The notes under the pieces were generated by a model, which saw only the letters and a program-made list of their open reading frames with translations, was not told the origin of the DNA and searched no databases. From Apoderus coryli (Eukaryota > Arthropoda > Insecta > Coleoptera > Attelabidae), in NCBI GenBank assembly GCA_911728435.2, contig OU452199.1:9620860-9684859 (forward strand): a stretch of 64,000 nt of DNA. The letters are read 5' to 3'. Of this stretch, positions 24,768-34,860 are shown one piece after another (positions within the stretch are counted from its first letter, which is position 1; each line of letters starts with the position of its first letter). Position numbers and translations under genes: made by a program.

Positions 24768-24806
24768 GCCTTGAAGAAGTCTATGTATAATAGACGAAAC
24801 GTTGGC
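24768..24806 (+). ncRNA. Broken hammerhead copy
   Basis: This is the inverted partner of 24583-24621, with the same stems and GAAA. The first core base is changed: TTGAAGA at 24771-24777 instead of CTGAAGA. C3 is essential in hammerheads, so this copy should be inactive. Confidence 0.6.
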
Positions 24807-25159
24807 TAAAGTTTAGACTTTTGTTTATTTTTGTCCTATACGGACAATTCATGTTTCGAGAAATTATTGCTTAAGGACACAATTAACCGCAGATTGATTA
24901 TTAGTTATTATTAATTATTTTTATTTGTAATTATATTTGAATTTTTAATATAAAATAATATACTCTAATTTTTTTTTGTTTTTTTTACTGTCAAGCACAA
25001 TACAGTTCTTTAGTAAAGATTTTCTATTTTATTCGAAATTTTATTTTTTATTTATAATTAAGGGCACGTATTAGAAGAAGTAGATGCTCTTGTTTATCAA
25101 GTAAAATTTAAAATATTATTGTTATTATAAATGGTTTGATTTTGTTTTAAGGCATTGCA

Positions 25160-25290
25160 ATTTTTCGAGATGTCTTGTCTCGTCTCATCTCGAACTTATC
25201 TCGTTTCGTCTCGAAATTCGAGACAAAATGCTCTCGAGACAAGAAAAAACGGCGTCGAGACGAAAAGAGACGTATCGTGTCTCGCGGAAA
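25160..25290. repeat. CGAGAC/GTCTCG motif cluster, right
   Basis: This is a dense run of CGAGAC and GTCTCG in both orientations, including the palindrome-like CTCGAAATTCGAG and CTCTCGAGAC. The right edge (GTGTCTCGCGGAAACTCTAG) looks like a transposon end, but I found no clear counterpart at the left cluster. Confidence 0.6.
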
Positions 25291-26747
25291 CTCTAGATAC
25301 GTTTATTAGTTGTTTCATAAAATAACTGACAGCATAAAAAATAGTACTTTAATGCAAATAAATATCTAGGTATTTCTAAGAGAGTAAGAGAGACAATGAT
25401 TTTCAGATATTAAACGTACGTGCAGTGGGTAAACCTGACGAAACTAGAAACCGGAAATAATACTCATTCCTAATACAGACATAATATATAAAAAATATAT
25501 GTGAATAAGACAAGTCAACTCCACAAATTAATAGAGCTAAATTTTTGTGCTCAAACATCACCGAAAAGTTATACCATACATATTTCAGGAATCATGATTC
25601 CCATCATCAGTTGTAACATAGTATTTTAATATTGAGAAGACCGCTTAATTATGGAATATAAATTATTTTATCACCGTGAAGTTTTTTTACCATTTGTTGA
25701 AAAAAAGAAGAAAAATTCGTCGATTAGAACACATGTTAATAATAATAATCGTCTTTATTATTTATAAAAATATATAAAAAAGAATAAAGTAAATTAAAAA
25801 AAAATAATAAAGTAAAATAAAGTTAACAAGATTAGTCATGTAATTATGGCGAAGTTTAGCATTAAGCTATTCTTCCACTTAACCATAATATAACAGTACT
25901 AGAAAAAAAAATAAAAAAAAATATATAAAAACAATGAGCCCGTGATGTGTACAAATTCACATTATATAGAAAAAGAAAAAACAAAACAAAAGTCAATGAT
26001 ATCTAAAACTAAATAAATGATAGCAGAGTATAATTATACATAGAAAACAAAAACTAACAAATCCATCAAATTACATAATACAAAATTTGCGGCGAACCAT
26101 TTTACATAAAAAAGAAAAATCAGCATACAGTAAACACAAAATAAACTAAAGTGAGAAATAGCATTCCATCATTAGCTCTTTTCTTATTTTTTTACGAAAC
26201 TGGCTTACAATTGAAGCGCTCGGGGGAACAAGGTACATAAGCCACATTTACCTTTAATTGAGAAAAAGAGGTTTTAAAGTTTCAATTAAATCCTGAAATC
26301 AGGAATGCGTTTTTAAAGTAACAATCTTTTACCACACTTATAGATAATCGGAATATTTATCATCCTGTATTGAAAGAATGCCAAATTTGATTTTGAAAAA
26401 ATATATATTTAGAAAATAGTAAAAAAAGTGTGGCTTGTGACTTTTATGCCTCTAAAAATATTACACTTATTTTTGCCTTATAAATACATTTCGCTACACT
26501 TTGTCGATCTTAAGAACTAAAAGTTATTATTAAGAACACGTACAAATCTTTTTAAATTTAATGAAAGAAACTAAACAAAAAAACTTAAAGTCTTATTCTT
26601 GTCGGCGTTAGTAGATTTAAATTAGGTATTTTAATCAAAATAAACCTCTAGTTGGTTTTATACTAAGGTACCTAAATGTGTAACATAATAAACTAAAAAA
26701 AATAACAAAAATAAGTTCAAATTTCTGACTAAAAAAATTGAAAACAT

Positions 26748-28670
26748 TTAGTCTTCATCAAAGTCTAAATCTATACGAGTATCGCCATCAACATACTCGA
26801 CATCATCCGGTTCGGTACTTGCATATTTGGTAACTGACATCCCAGCAGTTTTAAAAATGTCTAAGTAAAAGTTTTGGTTAGCAGGTGGTATGTATTGCAT
26901 AAGGTTTTCTAAATCCTTTACCTTTTTGCTGTTAATCTCTACAGGCTTGTCATATTTTCTTTTCAAATTTCTTAAAATTTCATTGGATTGTAGGCACAGC
27001 TTGTTTCCCCGTTTTCCAACATTCACTTGTTTAAAATTACCGTTTAACTCATGTTTGACTAATATCATATTAGGATTTTGGGACTCGAAGCGCAAACATA
27101 GTGCTTTGTTAAACTGCAACGGTTGTTTATCGTCAGTTAATTTTTTTTTCGCTATAGGAATGCTCTCTAAAGAAAAAAAGTCACTCTGTTTCATAATAAC
27201 AACATCGAACGGATTAACCCGTTTGCTCTTCTGCACAGCTTTATACCAGTCTTCAGGACAAAAAATTTGTCCTAGATATTTCTTATGCTTTTCTATAAGA
27301 GCAAAATCCCTGTCACAGGGTAGATAAGTATGACCGGATATAAGAAACCTATGCTCAATGGACCTAAATTTATTTTCTCGCACGAGCTGCAACCATAGTG
27401 ACATTATATGCCAATTTTTATTTTGCCCACCGCAATTGTCTGTAAACACCACAAGATTCTTTTCACCTGTTGGATCCTTGGAGAAAAGGTATTTAAGTAA
27501 AATACTAGCAATTTCTTCACTACCTCGCTTAGCGATGGTTTCTGTCCACATAAACATTGTTGCTTTTCCACTAACGCAGTCGTGGACACCAAGATTATAG
27601 GTCCAAGCCTTACGCAAATAGAAAGCAGGACCAACAGTTAAGCTCGGGGTAGGCAGAGTTTGTTGTAAGTCAAAAGTAATCACAATTTTGTCTCCATTAG
27701 CTTTGGCTGATTCTACTTCCTGTTTTAAACTCTTCTGCATACCATCTGCCCGTCTATGATGAAGCTCTAGTTCTGTTTTTAATCTTCTTACTTCTTCATC
27801 GTTTTTATCCTTTTCTTGTGTCTGAATCAAAATATTTAGAGAATCACATGTATGACAGGTGTCACTTTTCGGAAGTTTGAAACCGATATTATATTCATTA
27901 CAAAATACCCTTCTGTACATATCTTCTTTGACCGGAGTAAGTTTTTTTTCTTTACACCAGTCAAGATAAAAATCTTTGTAGAGTGCAGAAACAGAAACGT
28001 TGTGATCTAAGTACACTCTATTGGGATTCTTTTTCCTACTGTAGTGGCTAACATATTTTGGAAACGCATTGATGTGATCATGAACCGATTGTACTAGTTC
28101 TAATGGTATCCTGTTGGGTCTAGTCTGATGCTTTCCACGTTCGTCAGTTTTTGGAACACTTCTTCCATCTGCAATCTGTTTGCAAATAAGTCGCACCCGT
28201 TTTGAAGAATTTTGTAGCCCGTGTATCGATAAAAACTCTTGTTTGCAGAGTTGTATGTCTAACCCATTCACCTTAGTAAAATACTCAAAATTTATTTTTC
28301 TCGACGATTCTTGCCTTTTTGTTTTTTTCTTATAAGAACGTTTTTTTGGTACAGCTTTGATTGAACCAAAAAGATATGTGTTTTGTTCTTTATAGCTACC
28401 CACATTCCAAAAGGAATTAAAAATACCCTCTTCATTTCCAGCCACCTTCTCTCTACACTTTTTTTGGCATTTGCAGGGAGGACCAATCTTCCTATCACCT
28501 ACATTCTTCCCTCTAACACTTATATAACTGTGCCCCAGATTTCGCTTAATTTTTGCTTTGTTTTTCTTCCTACATTGAAGATTTTGTTTTCTCCACCGTG
28601 ATGGGGTGGCCTTGTCAGGTGTTTCTAGAGCACCCCTAGACACATTAACTTCATCATTTCGTGACTCAGA
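26748..28670 (-). CDS. DUF7869-type transposase, exon 2
   Basis: This exon encodes 640 residues and the stop codon. It begins after a TTTTTTCAG acceptor at 28671 and joins exon 1 (28988-29149) in phase 0, giving a 694-residue protein. A Lys/Arg-rich segment with CKCQKKCREK lies early. KSDTCHTCDSL is a likely zinc-binding site. The catalytic half has VITFDLQQTLP with Asp388 and VVFTDNCGGQNKN with Asp465 (numbering of the joined protein), then RFLISGHTYLPCDRDFALIE. The C terminus is acidic. This is the family annotated as DUF7869 in many insects. The two aspartates and the Cys/His/Asp motif fit a DDE-type nuclease, which is inference. An opposite-strand frame at 26890-27327 is a shadow. Confidence 0.88.
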   Translation of the reverse strand, partial: SESRNDEVNVSRGALETPDKATPSRWRKQNLQCRKKNKAKIKRNLGHSYISVRGKNVGDRKIGPPCKCQKKCREKVAGNEEGIFNSFWNVGSYKEQNTYLFGSIKAVPKKRSYKKKTKRQESSRKINFEYFTKVNGLDIQLCKQEFLSIHGLQNSSKRVRLICKQIADGRSVPKTDERGKHQTRPNRIPLELVQSVHDHINAFPKYVSHYSRKKNPNRVYLDHNVSVSALYKDFYLDWCKEKKLTPVKEDMYRRVFCNEYNIGFKLPKSDTCHTCDSLNILIQTQEKDKNDEEVRRLKTELELHHRRADGMQKSLKQEVESAKANGDKIVITFDLQQTLPTPSLTVGPAFYLRKAWTYNLGVHDCVSGKATMFMWTETIAKRGSEEIASILLKYLFSKDPTGEKNLVVFTDNCGGQNKNWHIMSLWLQLVRENKFRSIEHRFLISGHTYLPCDRDFALIEKHKKYLGQIFCPEDWYKAVQKSKRVNPFDVVIMKQSDFFSLESIPIAKKKLTDDKQPLQFNKALCLRFESQNPNMILVKHELNGNFKQVNVGKRGNKLCLQSNEILRNLKRKYDKPVEINSKKVKDLENLMQYIPPANQNFYLDIFKTAGMSVTKYASTEPDDVEYVDGDTRIDLDFDED

Positions 28671-28987
28671 CTGAAAAAATATTATTTATTTAGACTAAAA
28701 AACATAATATTCCACATAAAGTAACTGGCTTATTTTGTCCAGTCAAAAACGGCACAAGCCACATAAAGTGTGAAATGGATTTTTAGTACATGCAACCCGG
28801 ATTTAAATTTAACTTTATGTACAATCAGGTTCTATTCGAATTATTAAACCTTACTATTCAGTCAAAAATTCAGTCTGGGCTGGGTTAAACACAAAAAAAT
28901 ATAATTTGCAATATCCAGTAGTAAAAGTACACATGCCACAAAAAAAAAAGGGCAAAAAGGTCACAAGCCTCATTTTTAATGACTTAC

Positions 28988-29149
28988 CGATACATCGTCT
29001 TCGGATGAAGAACCAGAGGTATCAGCTACTGGACAATAATCCTTGTCCTTTACACTATCATCCGAGTCGAAATCACTTCTAGAATCGTCGCTGGAAATGC
29101 CGTTTTCAAACACTTTTCGTTTTACGGACAGCTGTTGCTGTGCGGCCAT
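28988..29149 (-). CDS. DUF7869-type transposase, exon 1
   Basis: This short first exon has 54 codons, from an ATG at 29149 (context GCAAGATGG) to a GTAAGT donor at 28987. It encodes MAAQQQLSVKRKVF, then an acidic Ser/Asp-rich stretch ending SSSEDDVS. The intron to exon 2 is 317 bp and phase 0. The exon has no long open frame of its own on this strand and was found from the splice sites. An opposite-strand frame over it is a shadow. Confidence 0.8.
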
Positions 29150-29363
29150 CTTGCCTCTCTTATGGCTTATGACTTTCTTGGTTAAAAATGTGCTTGATAT
29201 TCGATTTAGGCAACAAGAATTTATGGGGACTGTGGCACCATCTCTGCGATTTTTGTAGAACTTTTTTTACTATGGCTTGTGACTTTGTTAAGAAAGAATT
29301 TCTTATACTAATCTCAATTTTTTAAAAAATGTGGCTTGTGTACCTTGTTCCCCCGAACGCTTC

Positions 29364-29878
29364 AATTAATACTTTATTTTCAGAATTCAAATTATTGTAT
29401 AGTTTAACAGCATTCCAAGTAAAAGATTTTTTGAAAATCGCGGTATGAAAACGAGGCATAGCCAATAAACTCTGGCAACGGATATTTACAGAATAAATAT
29501 GATGTCTAAATATTAATTTCTCTTTTAAATACGTAGGTTTGGAGCATATCATTAATCGGTTTATGAAGGTTGCAAAATGGAACTTAACAACAAATTCAAA
29601 CTTGAGCCACTCAAGCCGTTTTATGTACTGTGTTATGTGGTCAAATTTACGCAAATCAAAGATAAATCTGCAGCAAGTATGCTGAACATATTGCAATCTT
29701 CGCTTTTTAGCTAAGTCAATACAGGGATAATAAACAAAATTGCAGTAATTTAAAACAGATAACACTAATGACTCACACAACTTTTTTCGCATTTTGAAAT
29801 TCAGCAAATATTTGTTTGCATATAATAGCTTCAAGCGCACATACGTCGATTTGAGAATCTGATCTGATCTGACATGTT
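29364..29878 (-). pseudogene. LINE reverse transcriptase C-terminal fragment
   Basis: The frame includes STYVRLKLLY, RKKLCESLVLSVLNYCNFVY, RRLQYVQHTCCRFIFDLRK, then a final NAVKLYNNL. This is the region after the reverse transcriptase domain in Jockey/CR1-like LINE ORF2 proteins (LV-S-LNYC--VY-P followed by RLQ-VQN-C-RF). The upstream enzyme domain is absent. The frame is broken at 29364 by the nested DNA transposon and continues at 26208-26150. Confidence 0.8.
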
Positions 29879-30962
29879 AAGTTAAGTGTAAACTTCTAAA
29901 CAATTAAATCCATAATAATTTAAAAACCGAATAAAAACTTATTTCGAACTCAAAAGTAAGTTAAACACTTCAAATCGATTTCAGATCCTTAAAGTTTACT
30001 AAAACATAAATCAAGTTTAAACCTAGAGTTAATTCTCTGTGGTCGCATATAGTGAAATACCACCGCAACAACCCTATGTCTTCTATGTACGTCGTCTCGT
30101 CTATCGCTATAAGATATATGGTTGTTAAATAATCCAACACCATTAGCGCCCTTTCGCCATACGCTTAGGTTCATATAAACCTTTTTGCTTCTGTTTGTGT
30201 GTGGCATCTGGGAGGCCCGCTAGGAATTCATCGACCGTCCGCAGAGATTTGCAGCCCTAATTCCACAGTGATGGTGTGTCACTAGCAATGAAACACTTTC
30301 CCGGTAGTAGTCGTCAGTCGTAGTGTTTATGGATAGATTCACTTTTCGTAATCGATTGATAAGTTTCAGCAAACGATAGTGGAACATCTATCACGTATAT
30401 GTTCTGTGGGGAATATAAATGATGAAAAGTCACGTTGGAATTTGTGGGTAAATTGAAAGATCATTTTAACAGAATTTCGTTTATGTAAATTTAGGGCAAA
30501 TAATACATCTCTCTCTCAAATAATACATGTTTTTTTCGTCCGGAGTTTTGAATATTGAAAAAGTGGATTCAATCAATGAAAGGCATACGATTCTCAGTCT
30601 GGGCCCCCCGTTTAAAACAATTATTCATTGATGCTCCACTGAAAAAATCACTGCATTTTGTTATCGAATTTAAAAATAATAACGCATGCATAATTTGTGA
30701 AAGTATAGCTAACAAGAAGGTCTTACCAACGGTGTCTAAAATTATCTTGATCTCTTCTTCGTGCTAATCCAATTCATAGTGGAAAAATCTACGGTTTGAA
30801 TTTTGGCTCGCTCGCAATGGGATTTTTAAAGTAAAAAGGGACTTAATTTTCGTCCAAGGAAACTCTTTTTTGGGATCGGTTTAACATCTTTGATGTGGAT
30901 TATTGTTGTATTTTGTAAATATCTTTTCGAGCCTCTTTACGTCGGTTAATGGTACATAGTTA

Positions 30963-31768
30963 TTCAATAAGTCCGTAGGATAAGTAAGAAAAAACAACAT
31001 TTTGGCAAAACGCGATTTTATTATTCAACATAGTTGCCGAGGGCAATACAACGAGTACAGCGATTTTCCAACTTTTCGATACCATTTTTACAGTACGACT
31101 TCTCTTTCTCATTTTATTGTGGTTTAACAGCGCCAGGCACTCCTCTGAAGCATCAATTCGTATTTGTTTTGGTCGACTGTGAGCTTACCCGGCACCCACT
31201 TTGCACAGAGCTTTCGCATACCCAAATATTCATGTAAAATGGTGAAAACACTACCATCTGATATCTTTACAATGTCAGCTAGCTTATGCACCTTCAATTT
31301 GCGTTCGTTCATAACCAATTTGTGAATTGTTGACGTTTTCTGGAATAACAGCCTCATTTCGGCGTCCACTGCGCTCTGCACCATTTGAGCTGGTACGACC
31401 ACGTTTAAATTCAGCAATCCACTTCTTTATAGAGTAGAAGCTAGCTGACATTGTAAGGATATCAGATTTTACACGAACATTTAGGTATGCGGATAACATT
31501 TGTCTCGATGGGGCAGAGTTCGCGTAATGTTTATGAAGCTATTGTTTTGTTTCCACTGTAATTTTTTCATCAAAGCAATGATTTCTCAGAAGTCGAAATT
31601 CACTTTTTTCCATTTATTTTTCAATAACAAACGTTGCTTCACACAAAATGCTATAACTCACGAATCAATAGTCAGATTGCTGTCAAATTTGAAGGTTAGT
31701 ACTAAATAAAAATTATATGGAAACATTCTAGTAACGCCATCTATGTGTCATCCCACGAACTTATTGAC
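30963..31768 (-). mobile_element. Deleted mariner (mauritiana-type) element
   Basis: The ends show inverted TCAATAAGT-CGT-GGAT. On the minus strand the coding order is a start near MEKSEFRLLRNHCFDEK (31612 downward), KKWIAEFKRGRTSSNGAERS, then SDGSVFTILHEYLGMRKLCA and WVPGKLTVDQ. It then jumps to the C-terminal LENRCTRCIAL-like text near 31030-31075. The catalytic centre is deleted and frames are shifted. GMRKLCA-WVP is a recognised mariner signature. A second copy lies at 40163-40608. Confidence 0.88.
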
Positions 31769-31987
31769 GGACTTAATAATATTTTAAATAATTTGTCAGC
31801 TACGCCACAAAATTACTTTTCATTTATATTTACGGACACAAATTAATTTTATAATTTTAAAAAAGCTTTGGCCACTTGTTACGGTAAGTAAACCATTAAT
31901 ATTAAAGTCAATATTCACTAAATATAAATAATTACTACTATTATACATGGAAATTCTTAGCGTAATTAATTAATCATCTGCTGCACG

Positions 31988-32070
31988 TTCTGTACAATTC
32001 TTAAAAATCTAGAGATTGCTGTTGGAGATAAAGAAGGAAAAGAGCTTCGAAACGTCACAATAATAAATAA
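31988..32070 (+). mobile_element. Possible decayed Penelope-like terminus
   Basis: GAAG...GCTTCGAAACGTCACAAT at about 32030-32060 has the hairpin-GAAAC-GTC layout of the hammerhead motifs in this window. The CUGANGA core is replaced by CTGTTGGAGA, so the motif would be inactive. Confidence 0.35.
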
Positions 32071-32156
32071 TTTACTACAACTTATAGTCATTTGTCCTCG
32101 AGACTGCAAAACTTTTCGATAAATTACAAGGCATATATTTGGAGGATTGCTTTTAT

Positions 32157-33347
32157 AATAATAATAATAGCATTTATTTCCCGCAGGTCACACCCATTTA
32201 CAGGAAAACCTAAGGCACATAACACAAAGAAACACTTTATATAAATAAATAAAAATAAAAGAAACAAGATTGATATGAAGTAAATAATGATAAATAATAA
32301 TAAATAATAAAATAATAATAAAACTTACTTACAATTGCAGAATAAAAAGATGTTAATAGAGCGATTCATCCTTTGAGTACCCTCGATGATCACCCATTAA
32401 GAAGGCTATTGGTGATTTCAGACAGAGACGAAAAGTTAAGGTGACAACAATGCCGATTAAAGGAATCACACATGAAGTATATCGGACTCTGCGACAATAC
32501 ATTGGTTCTGGAAGGACCGATGGTAAACGGGGCAACATGCCTGGCTTCTAGGCGGGGCACACGAAATCTTATCCCCTGTAAAAGATCTGGACAGTCCAGT
32601 GCACCGTGTAATATCTTATACAAGATCTTGATTCCGCATAAAATGAAAACCAGATACTTGAGAAAGCGTCTCTGGACTGATTCCAGAGATCGAATATGGA
32701 CTTCATATATGGGGCTCCACACAACTTCATTGTGAAAATAAACTGACGACAATTTCTAATAATGCAACCGAGTACACGATTAGCACCAGAAACAACGCTC
32801 AAAATTTGCGGCACGAAGGTAAACTCTCGATCGAAAATGACGCACAGGTCCCTAACCTCATTCAATCTTTCTAAGGAAACACCGTTTAAGCAATAATTGA
32901 AGTTCAACGCGCTCTTAAGTCTAGAGAAACTGACTACCTTACACTTTGAGACATTAAGCATTAAACGGTTGCTGATACACCAATCGCAGAGGATCTTTAA
33001 ATTGGTCTGTAGGAATATACAATCTTCATGTGAGACAACACGCAGAAAAACCTTCAAGTCATCCGCATAAGCGAGGCTGTCACAAGTGAAGGTCTCAAGA
33101 AAGTCGTTAATAAACACATTAAACAGCAAGGGTCCAAGGATGGAACCCTGCGGCACGCCCGAAGAAGAAGAAAAAGTAGATGCCTTAAAACCCTCGTACT
33201 CCACAAACTGAGACCGACCAAGAAGATATGAGCGAAAGAATCGTACCATCCGCTCAGAAAAGCCGAAATCTCTCAATTTCCTCAATAGCAGATAGTGATC
33301 CATACGATCAAACGGCTTCCGAAAATCAGTGTAAACCACATCCACCT
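32157..33347 (-). mobile_element. 5'-truncated Jockey-like LINE
   Basis: This is a minus-strand LINE fragment. The coding part runs from 33345 to about 32395, an untranslated tail follows to 32157, and the end is an ATT run (AATAATAATAAT on the plus strand). The upstream half of the reverse transcriptase and any ORF1 are missing. Confidence 0.85.
32392..33345 (-). pseudogene. Jockey-like reverse transcriptase, partial and frameshifted
   Basis: The frame from 33345 shows reverse transcriptase motifs in order: VYTDFRKPFDRMDH, SSGVPQGSILGPLLFNVFIN and LAYADDLKVF with the catalytic YADD. Then come ISNRLMLNVSKCK and FDREFTFVPQI. Near 32740 the frame shifts. The second frame continues with SLESVQRRFLKYL, LHGALDCPDLL and FNRHC, ending at 32390. 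These features fit Jockey-clade LINE ORF2. It is truncated at the N terminus, lacking the fingers and the endonuclease. Confidence 0.88.
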
Positions 33348-33639
33348 GTTTATATTACTTATGTAATACAAACTACCCTTAATTAATTAATGCTTATTTA
33401 TTATTCATGCAGATTTTTTACGTCTACACGGAAAATCAATTTTTCCTTATTTGAGAATATCATTAATCTCAAAAAAATTACTTTGATAGAAGTGTAATAT
33501 TAGTAGTCGAATAATACCTAGTTTATATTCTTCTCAAATATTTACCTATTATTAAAAACTATATATTCAAGAATATATATAATACGTTAAAAAATACCCT
33601 ACTCTCTTTTTAAGAAATACTATTATAGTGCATGCTGAA

Positions 33640-34860
33640 AATAAGAAGTTTAAAAAACATTGGTTAAAGTTGGTATAGCTATTAATAATTTTTTTTGTTT
33701 TTTATTTTATGTTCTTTGACCAGTCTTGTATAGAGTTTGTTTTTTTTTTAATTTTCTTGATTTTTGGTCATAGGTAGAAATAGTCAAATTTAATTTGTTC
33801 AATTTATTAACGTTTCGACCATAGTTTGGTCTTTCTCAAAATATTCTAAAAATTTTTTTAAAAAATTGATTGTTAACATAATCTGTAATTTTTATTATAA
33901 CATTTGGAACTGACCTGGTATACGTGAATAATCAAATAGCATAATGGCACAAACCATCGTTAAAGTCACAGTCTCACACAAAATTACACCAATTTTGTAT
34001 TCGTCATATTTTTAAAAACAACTACTATTTACTAATTATATTATTTTTTAAAAACATATAGATATTTAGACCGGGCACAACACATTCATTCACAGGACAG
34101 ACGCATAGATTTTGCTTAAATTGTTTAAATCTTTTTTTTTTCCGATTTTTTTTTGTTGCCAAAATTTTTGCATTTTTGTAATCGAATTTATGATTTTCTG
34201 AAATTTCATGGTTGGTAAGGGCAGTTTTATTTTTTTTGTCATATTGATGGCTTTTTATTCGATTTTCCAGGTACTGAGATGTTTGTCCAATGTATACATT
34301 ATTACAATCTTTACAGGGGATTTCGTAAATTACGTGACTTTTTTTATTTATTGGTGTTCTTGTTTTTAATGTTGAGAAATATTTTGTTAACAAATTGTTC
34401 CCGTTGTGACAGACGGTAATATTATGTTTTTTCTTGAAAAAATTTGATAGCTGGTGGGACAACCCATCCACGAACGGCAGAGGGAGGTACCTAATAGAAT
34501 TTTTGTTTTAATTGTTGATATTTATTGAATTATTGTATGACTTATGTATTCGTTTTTTGAAAATTTTATGAATTAAATTGAGTGGATAGTTGTTTTTTAT
34601 TAGGGCATGTTTGGCTTTTTGTATTGCAAAAGGCCTAAATTCAGGATCTGACAATCGTATCGCTCTGTCTGCTATTCCAATTACAACTGATCTTTTTTGT
34701 GAAGGGGGATGAGACGAATCATAGTGAAGATACCTTGATGACCATGTCGGTTTTGTATACCACTCCGTCCTAATATTGTTTTCCTTTTTATGTAAAGTGA
34801 CATCGAGAAAATTTAATTTGTTGTTTTGTTCCACTTCTATTGTAAACTGTAAACGTTAGT
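33640..34860 (-). mobile_element. Penelope-like element, 3' half
   Basis: The coding part (34834-34025) encodes the end of the reverse transcriptase plus a GIY-YIG endonuclease. Downstream, at 33806-33845, is a hairpin with GAAACG (GACC/GGTC stem) that resembles the hammerhead region of these elements, but its core reads TTGAGAA and so is altered. The limits are approximate. Confidence 0.75.
34025..34834 (-). pseudogene. Penelope-like RT tail and GIY-YIG endonuclease
   Basis: A single frame is interrupted by one in-frame TAA at 34508-34510. Before the stop: NNKLNFLDVTLHKKEN, EWYTKPTWSSRYLHYDSSHP, and VVIGIADRAIRLSDPEF, the C-terminal part of a Penelope-type reverse transcriptase. After it: LPFVDGLSHQLSNFF, then the endonuclease with HVIYEIPCKDC and VYIGQTSQYLENRIKSH, a GIY-YIG motif of VIYEI...VYIG type with the expected Arg and downstream His. 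It ends with VNECVVPGLN. Only one visible stop breaks roughly 270 codons, so the copy may be fairly young, but the N-terminal catalytic RT part is missing. Confidence 0.85.

Larger units (their letters stand above)
24527..24868. mobile_element. Inverted pair of Penelope-like termini
   Basis: Two arms of about 100 bp are inverted copies of each other: 24527-24622 and 24766-24868, spacer about 145 bp. Each arm contains AAGTCTATGTATAATAGACG followed by AAACGTTGGCTAAAG, and outward of that TTTGTTTATTTTTGTCCTATA. The hammerhead motif lies at the inner side of each arm. No reverse transcriptase frame is nearby. Confidence 0.65.
26213..29363 (-). mobile_element. Intact 3.15-kb DNA transposon with DUF7869-type transposase
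   Basis: Terminal inverted repeats of 37 bp with two mismatches start GAAGCGCTCGGGGGAACAAG. A direct AATT lies on both sides (26209-26212 and 29364-29367), giving a 4-bp target duplication. The interrupted LINE confirms these boundaries independently. The element has a two-exon gene with intact splice sites and no stop codons. Copies of the string GGCTTGTGAC or its complement recur near both ends and in the intron. A 4-bp duplication is reported for Sola-type transposons, so Sola is a candidate superfamily; I cannot confirm it from this sequence. Confidence 0.88.
25735..29885 (-). mobile_element. LINE 3' part, split by a nested DNA transposon
   Basis: The LINE occupies 29364-29885 and 25735-26212 on the minus strand, with the DNA transposon 26213-29363 between them. 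Its low-coordinate end starts with an AAT run (25739-25750), the ATT-type tail of the minus strand. The coding part reads across the insertion point: the frame from 29840 enters the transposon at 29363, and the same frame resumes at 26208 and reaches a stop after about 20 codons (QFRKKIRKELMMECYFSL before it). Removing the transposon and one AATT copy restores the frame. The 5' end is truncated. Confidence 0.85.

Noticed and set aside
26890..27600. Plus-strand open frames opposite the DUF7869 transposase
   Set aside because: They are shadows of the 640-residue coding exon, with no motif of their own.
29043..29258. Plus-strand 71-residue frame
   Set aside because: It overlaps exon 1 of the transposase on the other strand; the splice-supported minus-strand reading is better.
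33806..33845. Hammerhead-like hairpin next to the Penelope element
   Set aside because: The stem and GAAACG are present, but the core reads TTGAGAA, with two invariant bases changed. I do not count it as a ribozyme.
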